Shown: piece by piece, positions 35,201 to 50,200 of the stretch
How positions within the stretch are numbered: position 1 is the first letter of the stretch
How the letters are laid out: each line of letters begins with the position of its first letter
From: Elysia crispata
Taxonomy: Eukaryota; Mollusca; Gastropoda; Plakobranchidae
Length of the DNA stretch: 64,000 bases
Assembly: GCA_033675545.1 (NCBI GenBank)
Contig: JAWDGP010000881.1
Coordinates: forward strand, 218,501 to 282,500
Direction: 5' to 3'
Notes under the pieces: model-generated
Databases searched by the model: none
Told to the model about the DNA's origin: nothing
Seen by the model: only the letters and a program-made list of their open reading frames with translations
Made by a program: the position numbers and the translations under genes

Positions 35201-38200
35201 AAAAGTCTGGAAAATCAAAATTGCAAGGTAAACTCTGGGTCTTCTTGTTCACCAGAGACAATTTAACCAAGGTCAGCATTTCAATGTGTTAAATTATATG
35301 AGTCCATACATGTCTATAATTGAAAGTTATGTTTTATTATGCAGTCAATTTCTTATTTGGCTTTTGTTTTTTGTTTTTTTTAAACATTTTTCAAAGTCGA
35401 AGGAAGAACAGCAATCAAAATATCAGGACATTTATTTAGCTGTCCACCCCCTTTATACCCAACAAACCTTACTCCCCCACTCCATATTGTTGCTTATTTT
35501 TATATTGTATTACATGATTTACATTTTATTCCTGCCCCTCTATTTTACCTCGTCTTTTGTTGTTGTTGCCAATTTAAAGTAAATTAGCCCCCTATGACAA
35601 ACACAGAAGCTCCTTTTTCTGTTAAAATGATAAAAATTTGTTGATGAGGTAATAGCAATGATTCCCTGAAAGAAATTTGAGACACATGTTTTTTGTAGTA
35701 AAATGCATTTCCCTTTATTGTGATCCAAAATTTTTATGCATCAGGTACTTGGGACAAAGTTAAGCTTCTATAACAGAATGAAAATAGATCTCAGAAGTAA
35801 TGAGCACCATGCATCATCCTCATTTATGTTATTTTCATCTTTTTTAATAGTTCCTTCAATTTTTTTTGTCTAGTTCTAGAACTCTACACAAATCACTTTT
35901 AAAGTTAAGAAAGATTTCTCCCCAGTTGGAATCTTGGCTGTGGATGTGAACAGTGATTATTATATCATTATTAAGTCTTTGCAGATCAGTTTTATTTTTT
36001 CTTTAATTTTTTATCTGCTACCTTCATTTTTCCCTTTTGCGACTGTGATTACCCTCCCTCACTTGTAGCAGGATAAACTTGAGGATATGGTGAGTGAGAG
36101 GTCAGGACTGTGCTGGTCTTGCTTCATGTCCATAGATAATAGTCTTTTTTTTTCTGGATCTCATAATGCTGGTTATTAAACTGCATCAAGCCCCTTCCCT
36201 CCTCTCCCCCTCTACCTCAGGATGCAGCACTAATTCATTGAAATAACTTAATCTCAACTGTGACTTGAGATGTCATTTTTATCTTCTTCCCGCAGCCAAA
36301 CTGTCTGTTTTAGCTTTGATCTATCTCCCTCTCTCCCTCTCTCTCTGGCCCTGATTTAGCGTTGATTTCTCTCCTTGCATCTTCCCTCCATCCTTCTTCC
36401 TGAACTTTTAACATGTCCAAAAAATACACTAAAGAAAAATCAAAATGAAAAGCCTTGGTGTGAACTTTCCCGTCAGACCTTTCTCACTAAAGCATAACCA
36501 TGTGACAATAAAGAGTCTATAAACCCTTTGTTTGTTGAAACATTTCAGTTCCTGGTTAAAGTTTTGGTATCTGTTGTCCCTTGCCCTGGCCCTGCACACA
36601 AAAAAATAGATTTTATTCTTGGTTTTAGTTTCATACTACGCTGTTTTTACTTTCTCACCAAGTTGAATAGGTTGTGAGATGATGTGTATGGCTATTTTTA
36701 CTAAAATTATTACTAAAACGAGGTCTGTGATTGAACAAATAAAAAAGAAATGACTTTCAATAAGTGCTTGTTTTTTAGCGAGGGAAAGGGAGAAAATTAT
36801 AAGAATAATAAGGGGGCTGTTCCAGAAACAAAAAAAATGAAAATATTTCAGTAACTTTAATGACTAAAACTTATGTGCAATTGTTTTTAAATTGGAATGA
36901 AATGCAAATTGGGATGCACTGTCAACTTGTGAGAGGGAATTCATTCATCTTGTAATGTCACAAAATAAAGTGGCAGCCCTGTTACTAAATTTGTCAACTT
37001 AACTTATAAGAGTTGTAATTAGGTACTCTCATGCTAAAGGGAAGAATCCCACCAAAATTCATATGCAAATTGCAACAGTTTACATGTGATTTCTTCAAGC
37101 TCAAGCAACTGAGTCTCGTATTGACGGAAACAAAAACAAATCTGCACTTTAATGAGCCTGGTGCTGGCTTTACATAAGTAGCACATGTAAATAAACACTC
37201 TTGGAATCGTTTTTGAAGAATTAAAGTCAACAAACAATAAATGATGATTATTAAATGATTATAAAAGGAGCACAGGGCTCATCACTTTGTTTGATGTTTG
37301 TAGAACATTACTGGAGCTAGGCATGTGGCAGTAAAAGCTTTCTTGAAGTAGTATAACAGGAGATGGTACTTATATCCACTCAAACAGCTCAGACACAATG
37401 TATGGGATTCTGTGAATTGCAAGTATCCTTCTTCATCGCTCAAGAAGTTAAGAATATAACCATCTACAAGAAAGTTGAAGGCAACATTTGTTCATGGGGA
37501 TATGAAAGGCATCCTTCTTTTAGTGTTCCTACCTCAAATAGGCATGGATGTAGATGTCACTAAACTGTCAGTAAGCTTAGAGAAGCAGTACTCTGCAAGA
37601 AATAAGGGCAAAGGGCATCATTTTGCAATATGAAAATATCATTTCCCACACAGCAGAAGTCACTAAAGAAAGGCTATAGCTGTATGAGTGAGAGGTTTTA
37701 ACCCATTTGTCCTATAGTCCAAATTTCATCCTTTTAAATTTTGTCCAGCTTGGACCAATGGAAGGGTATCTAATTGGGAAGAGCTTCACCAATCATAATA
37801 GCTGTGAACACTTAAAAACTTGGCTTATGTTGATTGACTCTAAATCCTACAAAGACACTGAGAAAAAAATATGTTGATATTATTTTGCATGGACTATGTT
37901 GAGAGATAAAGAATGTTTAAATTTGCTCTCTGTGTAAATGTGAAAAAGTCCACTTCTTGTTTCTAGGACAGCCCTCATATTTGTAGCATATTTAAAAATT
38001 AGAAAGCATCTGTGGTATATTGAGGAAAAATTACTTTCCATTTTAGGTAAATGGAAAATGAGGGATAAAATTTCTGTTGATCACTTCTTCAGCTTTTGGT
38101 GTCTATTTATTTTTGTTTCAAATAGATTTATTATTCAGCTTTACTACATTTATATTAATTCACACTATTTTTCTAAAATGTAGTCATAGCACACATCTTT

Positions 38201-41200
38201 TTAAATCTTATGGTACTGATAGTTTTATAAATTTACTCACATAATTTCATCAGTAGTTTGTGTCATAACTTTCTATTAGCATTTATTAGAAATACATCAC
38301 ACATTTTGAATTGCCTTCTTAAGAATATAGATCGATTCCAAATTTTAAGAATTTTATCTGTGATTATCAACTAGGTGTGTCAAACCTACTACCTTAGAAT
38401 ACTGTAATTTCAAAATTAAACAACTTCTCTACAATTGTGAGGCTCAAGCATGACACTTGGTACTAAGTGGTTACTTAAAGTGGGGGTGGGGGGAGGGGAG
38501 AGAGAGAGAGGATGAATAGATGGCATTTGAAGAACTGCATCATTAATATAAAAGTAAGATGGATATTGCCCAGTGAAGCGAAATGAGGAGTTAATCTGTT
38601 ATCAAAGGGTCCATCAGTGTTTCAGTGTGATTGCACAAGGTCAAAGATTTTTTCCAATGATGACCGTTCAAGAACATGATGCTCTCACTAGGATTGCCAT
38701 TTTTCTGGTCATTGAAAACAAAAAAAAATTCACCAGAGCGTAAATGGATTTAGCCTAAATCTTTGATATTATGAGAAAAAAAAGTGTTTGATCTATCATT
38801 TACACATCATACAAATTGGGTGAAAAGTATTTGAAATCTGTTTTCTGGTGAGGATCACAAGCCAGCGGAATACTTCATAATTGCATATGGGACTAGAACT
38901 AGAAGTGGAAAAGGAACTGAAATTACGGGTATTTAAGTTCTGACATAGGTTCCGTAGCTTTATACCAACCACCAACTGCATTTCCAATGGTCAGTGAGCT
39001 CTTTCTTTCAACTTGTGGCAATGAACTGATATCAATCTGAGAATACAAGATGTTGAATGATCATCTTGACGATGACAGATTCTAACAATATCATGTGAAC
39101 CTTTATAGGTCCTTTACTGATCCGTATTTTTTTTTTGCCATAGCTTTTTTGTGATATAGACTGTGTTAGGCCTGTTACACCAAATCGATGAACTTGTGTT
39201 TATTCTACAGCAGTGTACAGTTGTAAGCATTATCAGTATAATCACTTTAGTAATTTTATATAAACTATTTACATGACAATGTAATAAAAAAAAATACCAC
39301 TTGAATGTAGATGGAATTATATGTATATACCACCTTTCTACCTACAGTAACTACCTTATCCCCAAAGAACACTCAAAATATCTGTATCTCTTGTGCTATC
39401 ATATTCGTTATCAACCACTTTTTCAACTTGAGTAATTGTCAGCACAGTTTTTGCAGTCAGTCTGCATTCTATGTACAATAAACTGTTTCTTAATATCCAT
39501 CCACATGCTTCTCTTTGTGAAATAGTTTAAAGTTAAAATTGTATCTTTGTTGAAGCAGTAATATAAGATTAAATTTCAGAAGAAAAAACAAATGCTCAAC
39601 TTTTGATGACACAACTATATCCAAGTCCAAAGACCTGTTGTATATGTAGGTAAAGGAAAAGGATAGAATTCTAAGTAAAAGTACTCACATTACCTGAACC
39701 TCTTTGGACAGAAGGAATGACTTGAACAGTTGAAGAGAGAGCTAGAGAAAGAGTGAGTTATTGAAAATTCAATTTGCCAGGGATGATTGGCTGCATATTT
39801 TTATGTAGATTATATAATTATTAGAGATCTTAATATGCTTTATAGTCATTGATACAGTGCGATGTAACATGCCTATGGGTTTTGTAAGGAAATCAAAAAC
39901 AGTGCATCTCTGGAGAGACTACTCATTGTAACCGCACAAAAGAATTTATTTCTAAAGTAAAAAGGTGTTAGTCTCAAAAATCAAAGTCACTGAATCAAAA
40001 AAAAAAGAGAGATTGAGATTGAGATCGTGATTGATTGATTGATTGATTGATTAGAAAAATCTTCCAGCATGTACATTTTTTTTCAAAATTGGAATCATTG
40101 ACCTTAAAAACTAGTTTTTGAATTTCAGACTGTAAAAAATTATTATGAAGGCACATAATGTTGAAAATTTGTTAAGTAAATCACCTTCGAGAGAGATTAA
40201 CTTAATTTGAGTCAGATTGCCTCCTCTGGGGATTCCTCATAAACCAATTTTGTTTCAGACTTTTGAATTTTGTCTTTTGTGTGTTTTGAATAGTAATTTG
40301 TTAACTGTTTTAAAATGTAACAGTTTCAACTGAACAGTCTTTTTTTGTATGTTTTCACCAACAAATTGTATTGGCATTTTTCAAATTGAGTAGAAATTTA
40401 TAGATTTGCGGCACTACAAATCTTGCTTTTCCATAATATTTAGGTTCTTAGTCAGATTGATAATATGGAAAAACATAAACCTGCTTCATTCATCTTGCAC
40501 TCATTTTTGATTATTATTATTATTATTATTATTGATTTATATTTGTATGTATTGTGGAGGGGAAAAAAGTTGTTCAAAATAATAAAAAAAAATATTGATA
40601 TATGGCAATGTAGATAGACGCAGTGCATTGAGTTACAATTTTTCCTTTTTTCTTTCATCAAAGCAGTTACAAGTTTCTATCAGTCATAGTACATTTTATC
40701 TTTGTTAATGCATAAAGAGAACACATACATCTCTGAAAATCATAAAGAATAAATCATATGTCAGAATTTGACAATGTATTTTATATGAATTATTTTCAGT
40801 TGCACTAGATCTTTGAAAAAAATGTTTTTGTAAGTTCATGCTTAATGATTGAAGTCTCTGAATAGATCAACAAAGTATTGCAGTTTATTCTTGATATTCT
40901 GATATTGTTTTCTAATCACATATTATTTTTTTTGTATGTGTATGTTTGTTACCTTTTTTGTTTCCAATGTGTAGGATGGTTCCGAGGTAATTGTTTATTT
41001 GCTTCCTATAGACTGCTTTATATTTACCCATGTTTCACTCTTTTGTTCTTCATCTCTTGATTTCATCACCGCTTTGCTAGTCTCAAATATTGAGTCATTC
41101 TTTATCAAAATTCTTTCATATTTTTTTTTTTAAATGAAAATGTAGCACTGTCTAATAACTGTTTACTTTTCAATATTGTACACATTTGAATTTTTTCAAA

Positions 41201-44200
41201 GATCTGAACCTTAACCAACATCCTTTTTTTCAGTTGATGATAGTTTATTATTTATTTCGTTACTAATATTGAAATTTCAGGAAAGTTATTTTCTTTTACT
41301 TTCACCTACCTATATAGTTATGATGTATATATGGACAAAGAGAAATACAATGTTAAATATATTCCCCTAAAACGGGAAAAAGATGATAAATAATAGAGAT
41401 TTTTAAAATCAAATTCTTAGTTATTTTTCCGATTGGCACAAAACTTTAAAGAAATTGAATACCATTTTATTTCATGAAGTATATATGTGATGATATATAA
41501 TAGACTAGAATTTATCTCCCCCCCCCCTTTTCCTGTCACCTTCCTAAACCTGAAGACTCTTCTGTAACCAAATGCAGTTTTTCTCATGATTTGTTATGTC
41601 AACTTTCAACTAGTTCAGTCATCATAGGGGAATTGATGTGGACATGAATGGTGCAAATTTAACAAATGACTGACTGGATGATAAAGACGAGAGTTGAGAG
41701 TGTTTAATAGCAGAAAAAAAAGTTAACAGAAAGGCAATTTAAAATGCCTTTTAAATTTGCTACAAGTTAAATATCTTTACCAGTTTAAAAAGAAAAAAAA
41801 ATCTAAATTTTTTTTTCTGTATAAGTGAAAACTTTCAACTTTCCACTAAATATTCTTGGTACATGTTATCCAAATTCCCTATATCGAGATTATGCTCTGA
41901 AGCCTTGACAAATGCAAAGCTTGTTCCTTAAAAACTGTCTCCTTTATTCATGTTACAACTGCAAGCATTATTCATTCAAACAGATGAAATGCTTTTGTTT
42001 TTCCCCTTGCTTAAAGTTTAATTTTATTTTTAAATCAGAATTTTGTCATAAATTCATGAAATGGATCATCAGTATGCAATATGAGGGAAAGAATAATCAT
42101 AGCAATGACATCTAGTGTGCTGTAAAGTGCTGGGCTAAAACTCCAAAAGGCTGTCTGAATAATATAGAGGATTAACCTGCAAGTTTCATAGGCATGAAAG
42201 ATATGTACTTAAAACTATACCCAAAGGAAAGATAGTCTAAAAGTGTTTATTGGTACGAAAGGAAAATTTTTGTAAAGTATATAAGAGAAGGCCAACATTT
42301 TTTAAGATATGTTCTATGATTTGATATTGGGAATAGTAACATATGCATTGGTAATCCAGTTTGAAATATTATGAAATGCATTGTATTCAATTAAAGCCAT
42401 TTTTAACCCTATCATATCAGTACACTGGGTTTGACTTTGTTAACCTAGGAGTTGTTTTTATTTTATTTTTTTTTTCAATTATAATGGGAATCTTCCTCTA
42501 AAATTTTCCTCAAAAGCTTGATTTTGGACAAATGATTGTGTGTTATTAAAAGCAAATAGATAGAAATTTACACTGACAATTGGTCATTTCTGAAAGAAGC
42601 AATGGAGATAAATATGCCTGGTGCCGGAAAGGAATTAAATTACAAAGAACCTCAAGAAATCATATCTTTAGCCAAATAGTGGTTAGGGAGCAGCAAGTTT
42701 GACTGAGCAAACACCAATGCCCTGTCATTGACCATTCCAACTAATGTAGCAATTTTTTTCATACTGAAGAAGTAGGGTGATTTGCCACCCCGGGTATACA
42801 AAAAGGTGTAACAGGATTTATCGCATTGAAAATGTGGGATACTTTAGTCACTGAGATGTACTGATATAAGTATGAATCAGTTTTTTTTGCCTATTTAAAA
42901 TGTGGGGGCATGAAAATCCCCTTGATGTATGGGTACGGCAATAAAAAACCATGTAATCATATGGTGAAAGGTGAGTCTTAAAGTGATTTTTTAGTGAAAT
43001 ATTCTTTGCATAATATTTGAATAACACTTAACTTCCCTCTCTCTTTCTCTCTTAGACCCTTCCTATTTGATGAAGTGACAAAAATTCAAACATTGTTCTT
43101 TGATTATCAAGCATACCAGTGACAATATTTTAATTTTACTATAGTTTAGTAGATATACACTAAGGCATGACCTGTCTCTCAAAATTAACCACATCTACAG
43201 TTTGTTATTTATAGTGTAGATGTTCAATAAATTGTTGCTGTTTCATTCACAGCTGCTATGGTTTCCTCCTACTCAAGTACATATTCTCTTATTTACTGTG
43301 CTAATGTGTTGTAGATCTTTTATGCTAACATTTTATTTTCCCAGCTTGTGCTAACATTAATATTGATTGCCACAACATGCTTGCCAACACGCTGTATTAC
43401 AATTTTTTTTCCCTTACACACTGCAATGTAATCATCTTCTAGTGAGGCTTAGCAAGCTTACGCTTTTTATTTGCTGTGCTTTGCTCTACATTAAGTTATT
43501 ATCCTTTTTTTTTTCATCAGAGTAAATACATTTTTTTTTTGTTTTTTTGTGACTTAGTTTTAAGCTCATGTAACTTAGGGTACATTTTTTTCTAAATGTG
43601 TTAAATTAAGATGGGATTAACATTTGTTTAAAATAAATTTTTCAATAGCTGGTACATAGTTTCAGTGTACCTCTTTTATTTTATTCCATAATTTGAAATG
43701 CAAAGGGCTATTGCAGTAACATGAAAAAGTTCATCAAATATGTACCTTGACCCTATTATCAATGAAATTACTCCAAAATATTTTAGATTGAATGCCTCTT
43801 GCTAAGAACAATACATGTAATTATATCTAGATTAACATTATTTTTTTGTTTTTTTGTTTAATAAGAAACATTTTTGGGTTTGCCGGATGGAATTAAAATT
43901 ATGCTTAAGTTTGGAAGCTGTGACAGTCATGTGAGTCAGGTGACCAACTTGAAGTCTTTTTGGCAAAAGGTTTGAACCATAACAATCTCCTGGGATAAGT
44001 TTAGAACATCAGCTGTGTAACTTAGTTATGTTTGTTATTGTTGTAGTGGAAACGCCACACATCTTAGTATCAAGCATAGTTAACCATCTCAGTGTTGTGT
44101 GTGTGTGTGTGTCATCTGTTGATGCAATCTTAATGTTCTCTTTGGATACCCAAACAGGGCAAGGACAGCGATTTGCCTGCCATGGTCGAGCCAGATAGTA

Positions 44201-47200
44201 TTTTTTACAAGCTGGGCCAGTCCGGACTGATCTCTTTCTCAGACTACATCTTCCTCCTAACCGTGCTGTCTAGTAAGTGTGTGACTGGTTTTATTTTCCT
44301 TTTAACTATCTCTGGCATCAAATCCAATTTTTAAAATTTATTCGTAAATATTTACATTTAAAGTTGGCACAAGAATGATCCCCTTCAAGGTGCAGCTATT
44401 AAAAATGGGGCATAAAATGGATGTGAAAATACGAAACAAATTTCAAAATGTTTTCTAACATTAACCTTTCTTGGTTTTAGATCATTTGAATTTTTAGATT
44501 ATCACAACAAATGAAATTTGAAAGTAGGCGAATTTGTTGTAAAATTTCAAAATATTTTGTGTTACTACGTCACAGATTCAAAGCGATTGGAATTTCATGT
44601 TTCAAATACCACTGGTAACTATGCCAAAGAATGTTCAGAATAGCAGAATCAATTGCAAACCTATACATGCATAACTCAAGACCAACAGATCAGTTGAAAG
44701 ATGTGAAGATGAAGATGTTATATTGTAAAATTTCATAGACATGAACCTGCAAAAATCCATTCACTGCTTACAAATCAAGATCAACCCATCGCTTCCTTTT
44801 TTAAAGACAGTTCAGGCAGAACTGCTTTGATACTGACTTGAATAGACTGAGATTTATTTCATTCAGGACATTCAGTTCCACATCTTAGTTCAGGACATCT
44901 ACAGTTTAGCCTCTATCAGATCTTAGGATACATGTTGACTGATAGAAATGGTATGTGTGATATTTAAAAACGCCACAATAAGATGCTCAAAAAGGTGGAG
45001 ATTTAAAGCAGCTTCAATTCAATTTGTCGTATGTTTTAATAGAAATTTTTTAAAGCACAATATTATCATAGGTTTGATTTTCTTACTAATTGCCTCTCTG
45101 AAGCTCCTCCCCGCAACTTTGAGATTGGTTTCCGTATGTTTGACTTTAATGGTGATGGCGAGGTAGACTTCGACGAATTTAATAAGGTGAGGCACTGCCA
45201 ATTATGTATCATAATGTTGAGCTTTTATATGAAGAAAAATTATTCTTACCCTGTATTCATATTGAATAATGGTGCAACAAAGATGTTTTTTTTTTCATTG
45301 TAAGATTTAAAGTAAGGAATAGGGCACTATATCTTCTGTTAAAAATCTTAGGCAATATAGTTGTTACAGTACTTTTATTTTTTTTTGGGATAATTTCTTA
45401 TTAGTTCATTGTCTTGGTGGTCCTTGATATCTCATTGCTCCAGCATTTTCTAATCAGCTTTTCACTCTTAAAACGTCCAAATTTGACCTTTTTACTTATT
45501 GATTAAGTTGATGTAAAGTTCATTTCCAATAAATAGAAGAAAGACATTAAGATATTAGCCACTCTCATATCATATATAGTTTCTCTTACAGTGGAAAAAG
45601 TCAAGGGTTTTAAGGATATCTTGAAATCAAATTGTCTTCGTGATTTTGATGCTTGTTTCAAAATTGAATTAAAAAAAAATTATGCTGTAAATAACTGAGA
45701 CATTTTCTGTACCATAATTATTTTCATTCCCTTAATATGTCGACTTCATAAAAAAAATATTAGTAGTAGGGATATGATTATTATTGTGTCATTAATTTTT
45801 TTCTAATCACATCCTTTCCCAAATACTGCATTTTCACCTCAAGGTTCATAGTAATAAAATTTTCCTATATTGACTTACTTTTTCAGTTACTCCGCTTTAT
45901 CAGCAGCTAAAAGTTTTAGCCCAGCCCAATCAAAGGCAAAAAAATTCAGGAGAGAAAAAATCCTGCAATTTTTATTCCTGCCTACCTTCATTTATTGCGC
46001 TTATCAAATTCAGCGTCAATTATACTGAGGCTTTAACGTCTCCTAATAGCCCTCTCACAAGGTCTTGGCCTGCAGAGTGCCAGATTTCTCCCATTCCAGG
46101 TCTACCAATCATTCATCAGACACAGTCTCAGTTGAATGAAAGCACCTATTTGCATTGGCTTTCTATCAGGCCTAGATCTATATCTAGATTTAGCCTTCCT
46201 CTGAGCCAGATGAGTGCAGTGGTGCCAAACAGTGGACACTGTTTGGGCACCATCGTTGCACCCCACAACAAGAGCACAGTGGTCCTCTTGCCAGGCTTTT
46301 TTGCTTATCCGCCCTACCCCTCTGTCCTGTCTCTCTCGTACCAACACTTTCATTCTTTTTTTCCCCAAAATCTTGCTTCGACTATTACGTATGCATTGCT
46401 ATCTTGTAGCAGAACCAGGGAGAGGGTGAGAGGAAAGCTCAGAGATTGACATAGGTTTTTTATCCAGCCCTACTCCCTTTTCCCTATCACCATGCGCCTA
46501 GACACCAGGACTGTCTGTCTATCTCATGTGGGCAAAACTAGATCTAGACCTGATAGAAAGCCCATGGGAATTTATGCTGTGAGTTAAAAAGTAAAATGTT
46601 GCAATGTGGATGCTTTTCATTTTTCGTGGCTAGCTTTGCCTTAATTGTCTGAACACAGCATTCATAGACTTTCTTCAATCTTGCCCGAAATACCAGTGAA
46701 ACAACCATGCTTTTGACTACTCAGCGCTCGACCTTTAACCTTAGACCTACAATTGGCAGATTTGACCATGGCAAACTTGAGCATTGACATGTAGATAAAA
46801 CTGCCAGCACATTTTGACAAAATATCAACCTGAGCATTGGCATGTAGATAAAACTGCTAGCACATGTTGACAATAAACAAGATTGGAAAAAGTGGAGACA
46901 ATACATGGAACCTCCATTTTCATGAGGAAACATTGAGCTTTTCTCCCTCTTTCACTTACTTTTGTACTATTTGTCCTTGTTAATGGTATTTTTCTCTTAA
47001 TCTTTGTATTTTTATTTATCAACATGCATGTATTTTTTCTGACAGTGTGTTGATACTATGTGGGTTCCACCGTATATGAAAATTCTATCATAATAAAACC
47101 AGAAATGATGGGTTATAGATCCGAGATATTCTCTGTATCATAATATTTTCTATTCTCTTAATATGCAGATTAAAAAAAAAATCAGTATTAGTATCCGTAT

Positions 47201-50200
47201 AATTATTATGGTCATTAATATTTTTGGAAGTTTAAGTTGGTAACTGTTTTTGAGGCAATTTTTGTTTAGAACAGTGACCATTATCTTTAGTTGTCTTCAA
47301 AAACACTTTCTCCTCAATGCTTTAGTAATAACGGAAATACCTTTTTTTTTCTAGGTCCAAGGAACAATTCGAAGTCAGACTTCAATAGGCATGCGTCACC
47401 GTAATCACGCCAATACCGGTAGTGTAGATCGAGGCATGAGCTCTGGTCTCTCGGAGTATTTCTTCGGCACTGATGGGAAAAAGAAGTTAACTGTTTCAGA
47501 GTTTTTGGATTTCCAAAGACAACTTCAACGAGAGATCAACAAAATTGAGGTAGATGTATAAAATTGTTGACTTTCTTTGTAAATAATAGATGATGGCCTT
47601 GTGGTAAAGCCCCTGGTTTGAGATTTGAAAAAAAATTCATATTTTCAATCTCAAGTTTGTTAATTTCAGTTGAAAAAGCAAAAACTTCTTAGAGTCCTTA
47701 AAAATCTTTTTTTTTGTTTACAGTTAAGATTAAGGGAATACATGTCTTGGAAATTATTGTCACTGATTTTTACTGGCTTGATTCATACCGATGATCTAAG
47801 GTGCAGATACAGCGTAACTTAATTAATCTGTTAGTTAGTGGGTTAGATTTGCAACTGTGTTCTTACAACCAACCACACTATGCTAGATGGATGTTTTCAC
47901 AATAGTTTCATCATCAAAGCTATGATTATATTTAAACCAGACTGAGGGAATAGTGATATTCATAATCATATGATATAGTGTCCTTCAAAGATTATTTAGA
48001 AGGTGCAGTTACATTTAGTATAGTTGTCAAAAAGTATTTTGTCTATTGCAGAGAGAAACAGCTTCTCTATCCAGTTTTCTAAAATTACCTGTGCAAAAAC
48101 ATAGGCCAGAAGATCAATATATTTGATCTACTGTGGAAAGCCAGCAACAAATTATTCCCTTACCTAGGAGTTATTTCAGATAATGGATGTATCTACATCT
48201 CAATTAGGTGGATCTATATATCCCATCTGTTGTTAAAATCTCAAGATGGTGTCTTCCTTATAAATTACCAGTTCAACAGGCATGCAGAAGATGGGATTCT
48301 TTCGGAGCGTGACTTCGGAAACATCCTTTTGTCTTATGCAGGACTGCCTGACAGCAAGCGAGCTCGCATGCTCAAAAGAGTTCGTAGGAAGTTCAAGGAT
48401 GAACCCAAGGTGTGCATTTTTCAACTTATATAATTGAATTATTCATTATTTGGAACTAATGAATCTGTTGAAGCTCCCACAAAATTTATAGGCTTTGAGG
48501 TATTATGTTTGTTTTTACCTGAAAATAAATCTTTGTACTAGGTCGAACAAAAGATTTGTCTGTTCTTTTGTGTATCTCAAGCAGATAGAAAGGCAGATTA
48601 CATCTCAGAGTGTATAATGCATAGATTATTGGGGAGGCTAAGGGCTCTGTTAATACTAAAGGCTTACTGGTTTGCCTTTGGCTAATATGCTTTACATGGT
48701 TTTATCTAACTTCATTAATTGCTATTAAACAAATCTCTAGTTGAAACTTTTATTCCCTGCTTGGTGCCACCTAAATTTGATCAGCACCGTTTTTTAACCA
48801 TAACTGCCGAAGTTAAATCCTCCCTGCTATATCTTACAGGGTATCACTTTTGATGAGTACCTCGCATTTTGGAAGTTCTTGAAAAGCATCAATGATGTTG
48901 ACACAGCTCTGAGTTTTTACCACTTGGCAGGAGTCTCGATAGATCCAGGTATACTCAGTTCTAATGGCAAACTCTACAAAGAATATAGTGCTTACATTAG
49001 TTTTGCATATGTGTAAGCATGTGTATTCCTTCAAAATTAAAATTCAATTTTATTAACTCTTTGTATACGGAGTCAAAATCTGTATTTTTACAGAGATATT
49101 TTGGGGTCAAAACTTGAGCTTGCATAGGTTATACAATTTGCACGATAACTTTGTTAAAAATTGTTCAATTCTCACAAAAAACATATCAAAATGAAGGGCT
49201 TTACATTCATGATAAAATCGCGAGTTTATCTTGATTTGCATGCACATTTGTTTTTGTCAGTAGATCCTGCTTCTTAACAACAATAGGTCTAGATTTAGTC
49301 ATTTCATCTTTTTTCACTATCATCTGTGTCTGAATTCAAGAACAAGAGTTGAATTCATCACAATCCTGTTTGTTTTTCATGCTTTAGAACTAGGGCTTAT
49401 TCTCCATGTTTACTAGGATCAGCTTTTCACAACAGGAGGGTAGCAACAATAGAAACAATGCAAAAGGAAAACTGCTGAAAAAGACTATTTCTTACCTCAA
49501 TACAGAAAAAAAGATCCAAAATGAAAGCCAGTGATGTTAACATCCGGTTTCTCTACGTTGTGTTGACTTTTATTGAATAAGGAGTGGATTAGAATGTTAG
49601 TGCGTGCGCCGCACTAGGTGGTGAGCCGTTAAATGGTACTATTTACCTGCCACACAGAGTGGCGGGCCAGATACTAAGAGTTGAAAAAGAATAAAAATCT
49701 AGCCCAATTAAATTGAACCTTTACTTTACCCTGAAATATCCACTTTCACCTGCTTTGGGTACATCATCCCAGATTTAGCAAAAAAAAAAAAAACTGTCCT
49801 TCAAAACCTTAAACTGAAAAAACTCGACTTATTTTCTGAAAACTCCTGGCTAGAATATTTCTTTCCACAAATAACGACATGAGTAGAATTTATCATGCAT
49901 TTAATTAAGCTGATTTATTAGCATTGAGGAAAAGATCAATAAGTTATGAAACCTTTTTGAAATCATTGTTGTTTAAATTTAAACTGAAAAAGTTTTAAAA
50001 GAAACGCAACTCTCGCCCTCAGTTGTTTTTTTTTAAAGTTGGTGGTTCTTTACAAAGGGGGAGAGTGGGAACTACGAAGGGTCTTGATTAAAAAAAAAAT
50101 CTTTTGTGAAGGCAAATGGTTCCTGTTTGTAGTATCTCTATTTCAAACGTAGAAGAAAAATGTAAAGCTAGTACATTTTCATGCACTGATGTTTTTGAAA

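Larger units (their letters stand above)
45690..47225 (+). repeat. Diverged 100-bp direct repeats flanking 1.3 kb in MICU1 intron 6
   Basis: About 45697-45800 and 47131-47225 share GAGA.ATT.TCTGTA.CATAAT, CTTAATATG and GTCATTAAT in order, at roughly three-quarters identity by eye. The sequence between them includes the MITE at 46157. This is an old duplication or two copies of one dispersed repeat. Confidence 0.55.
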
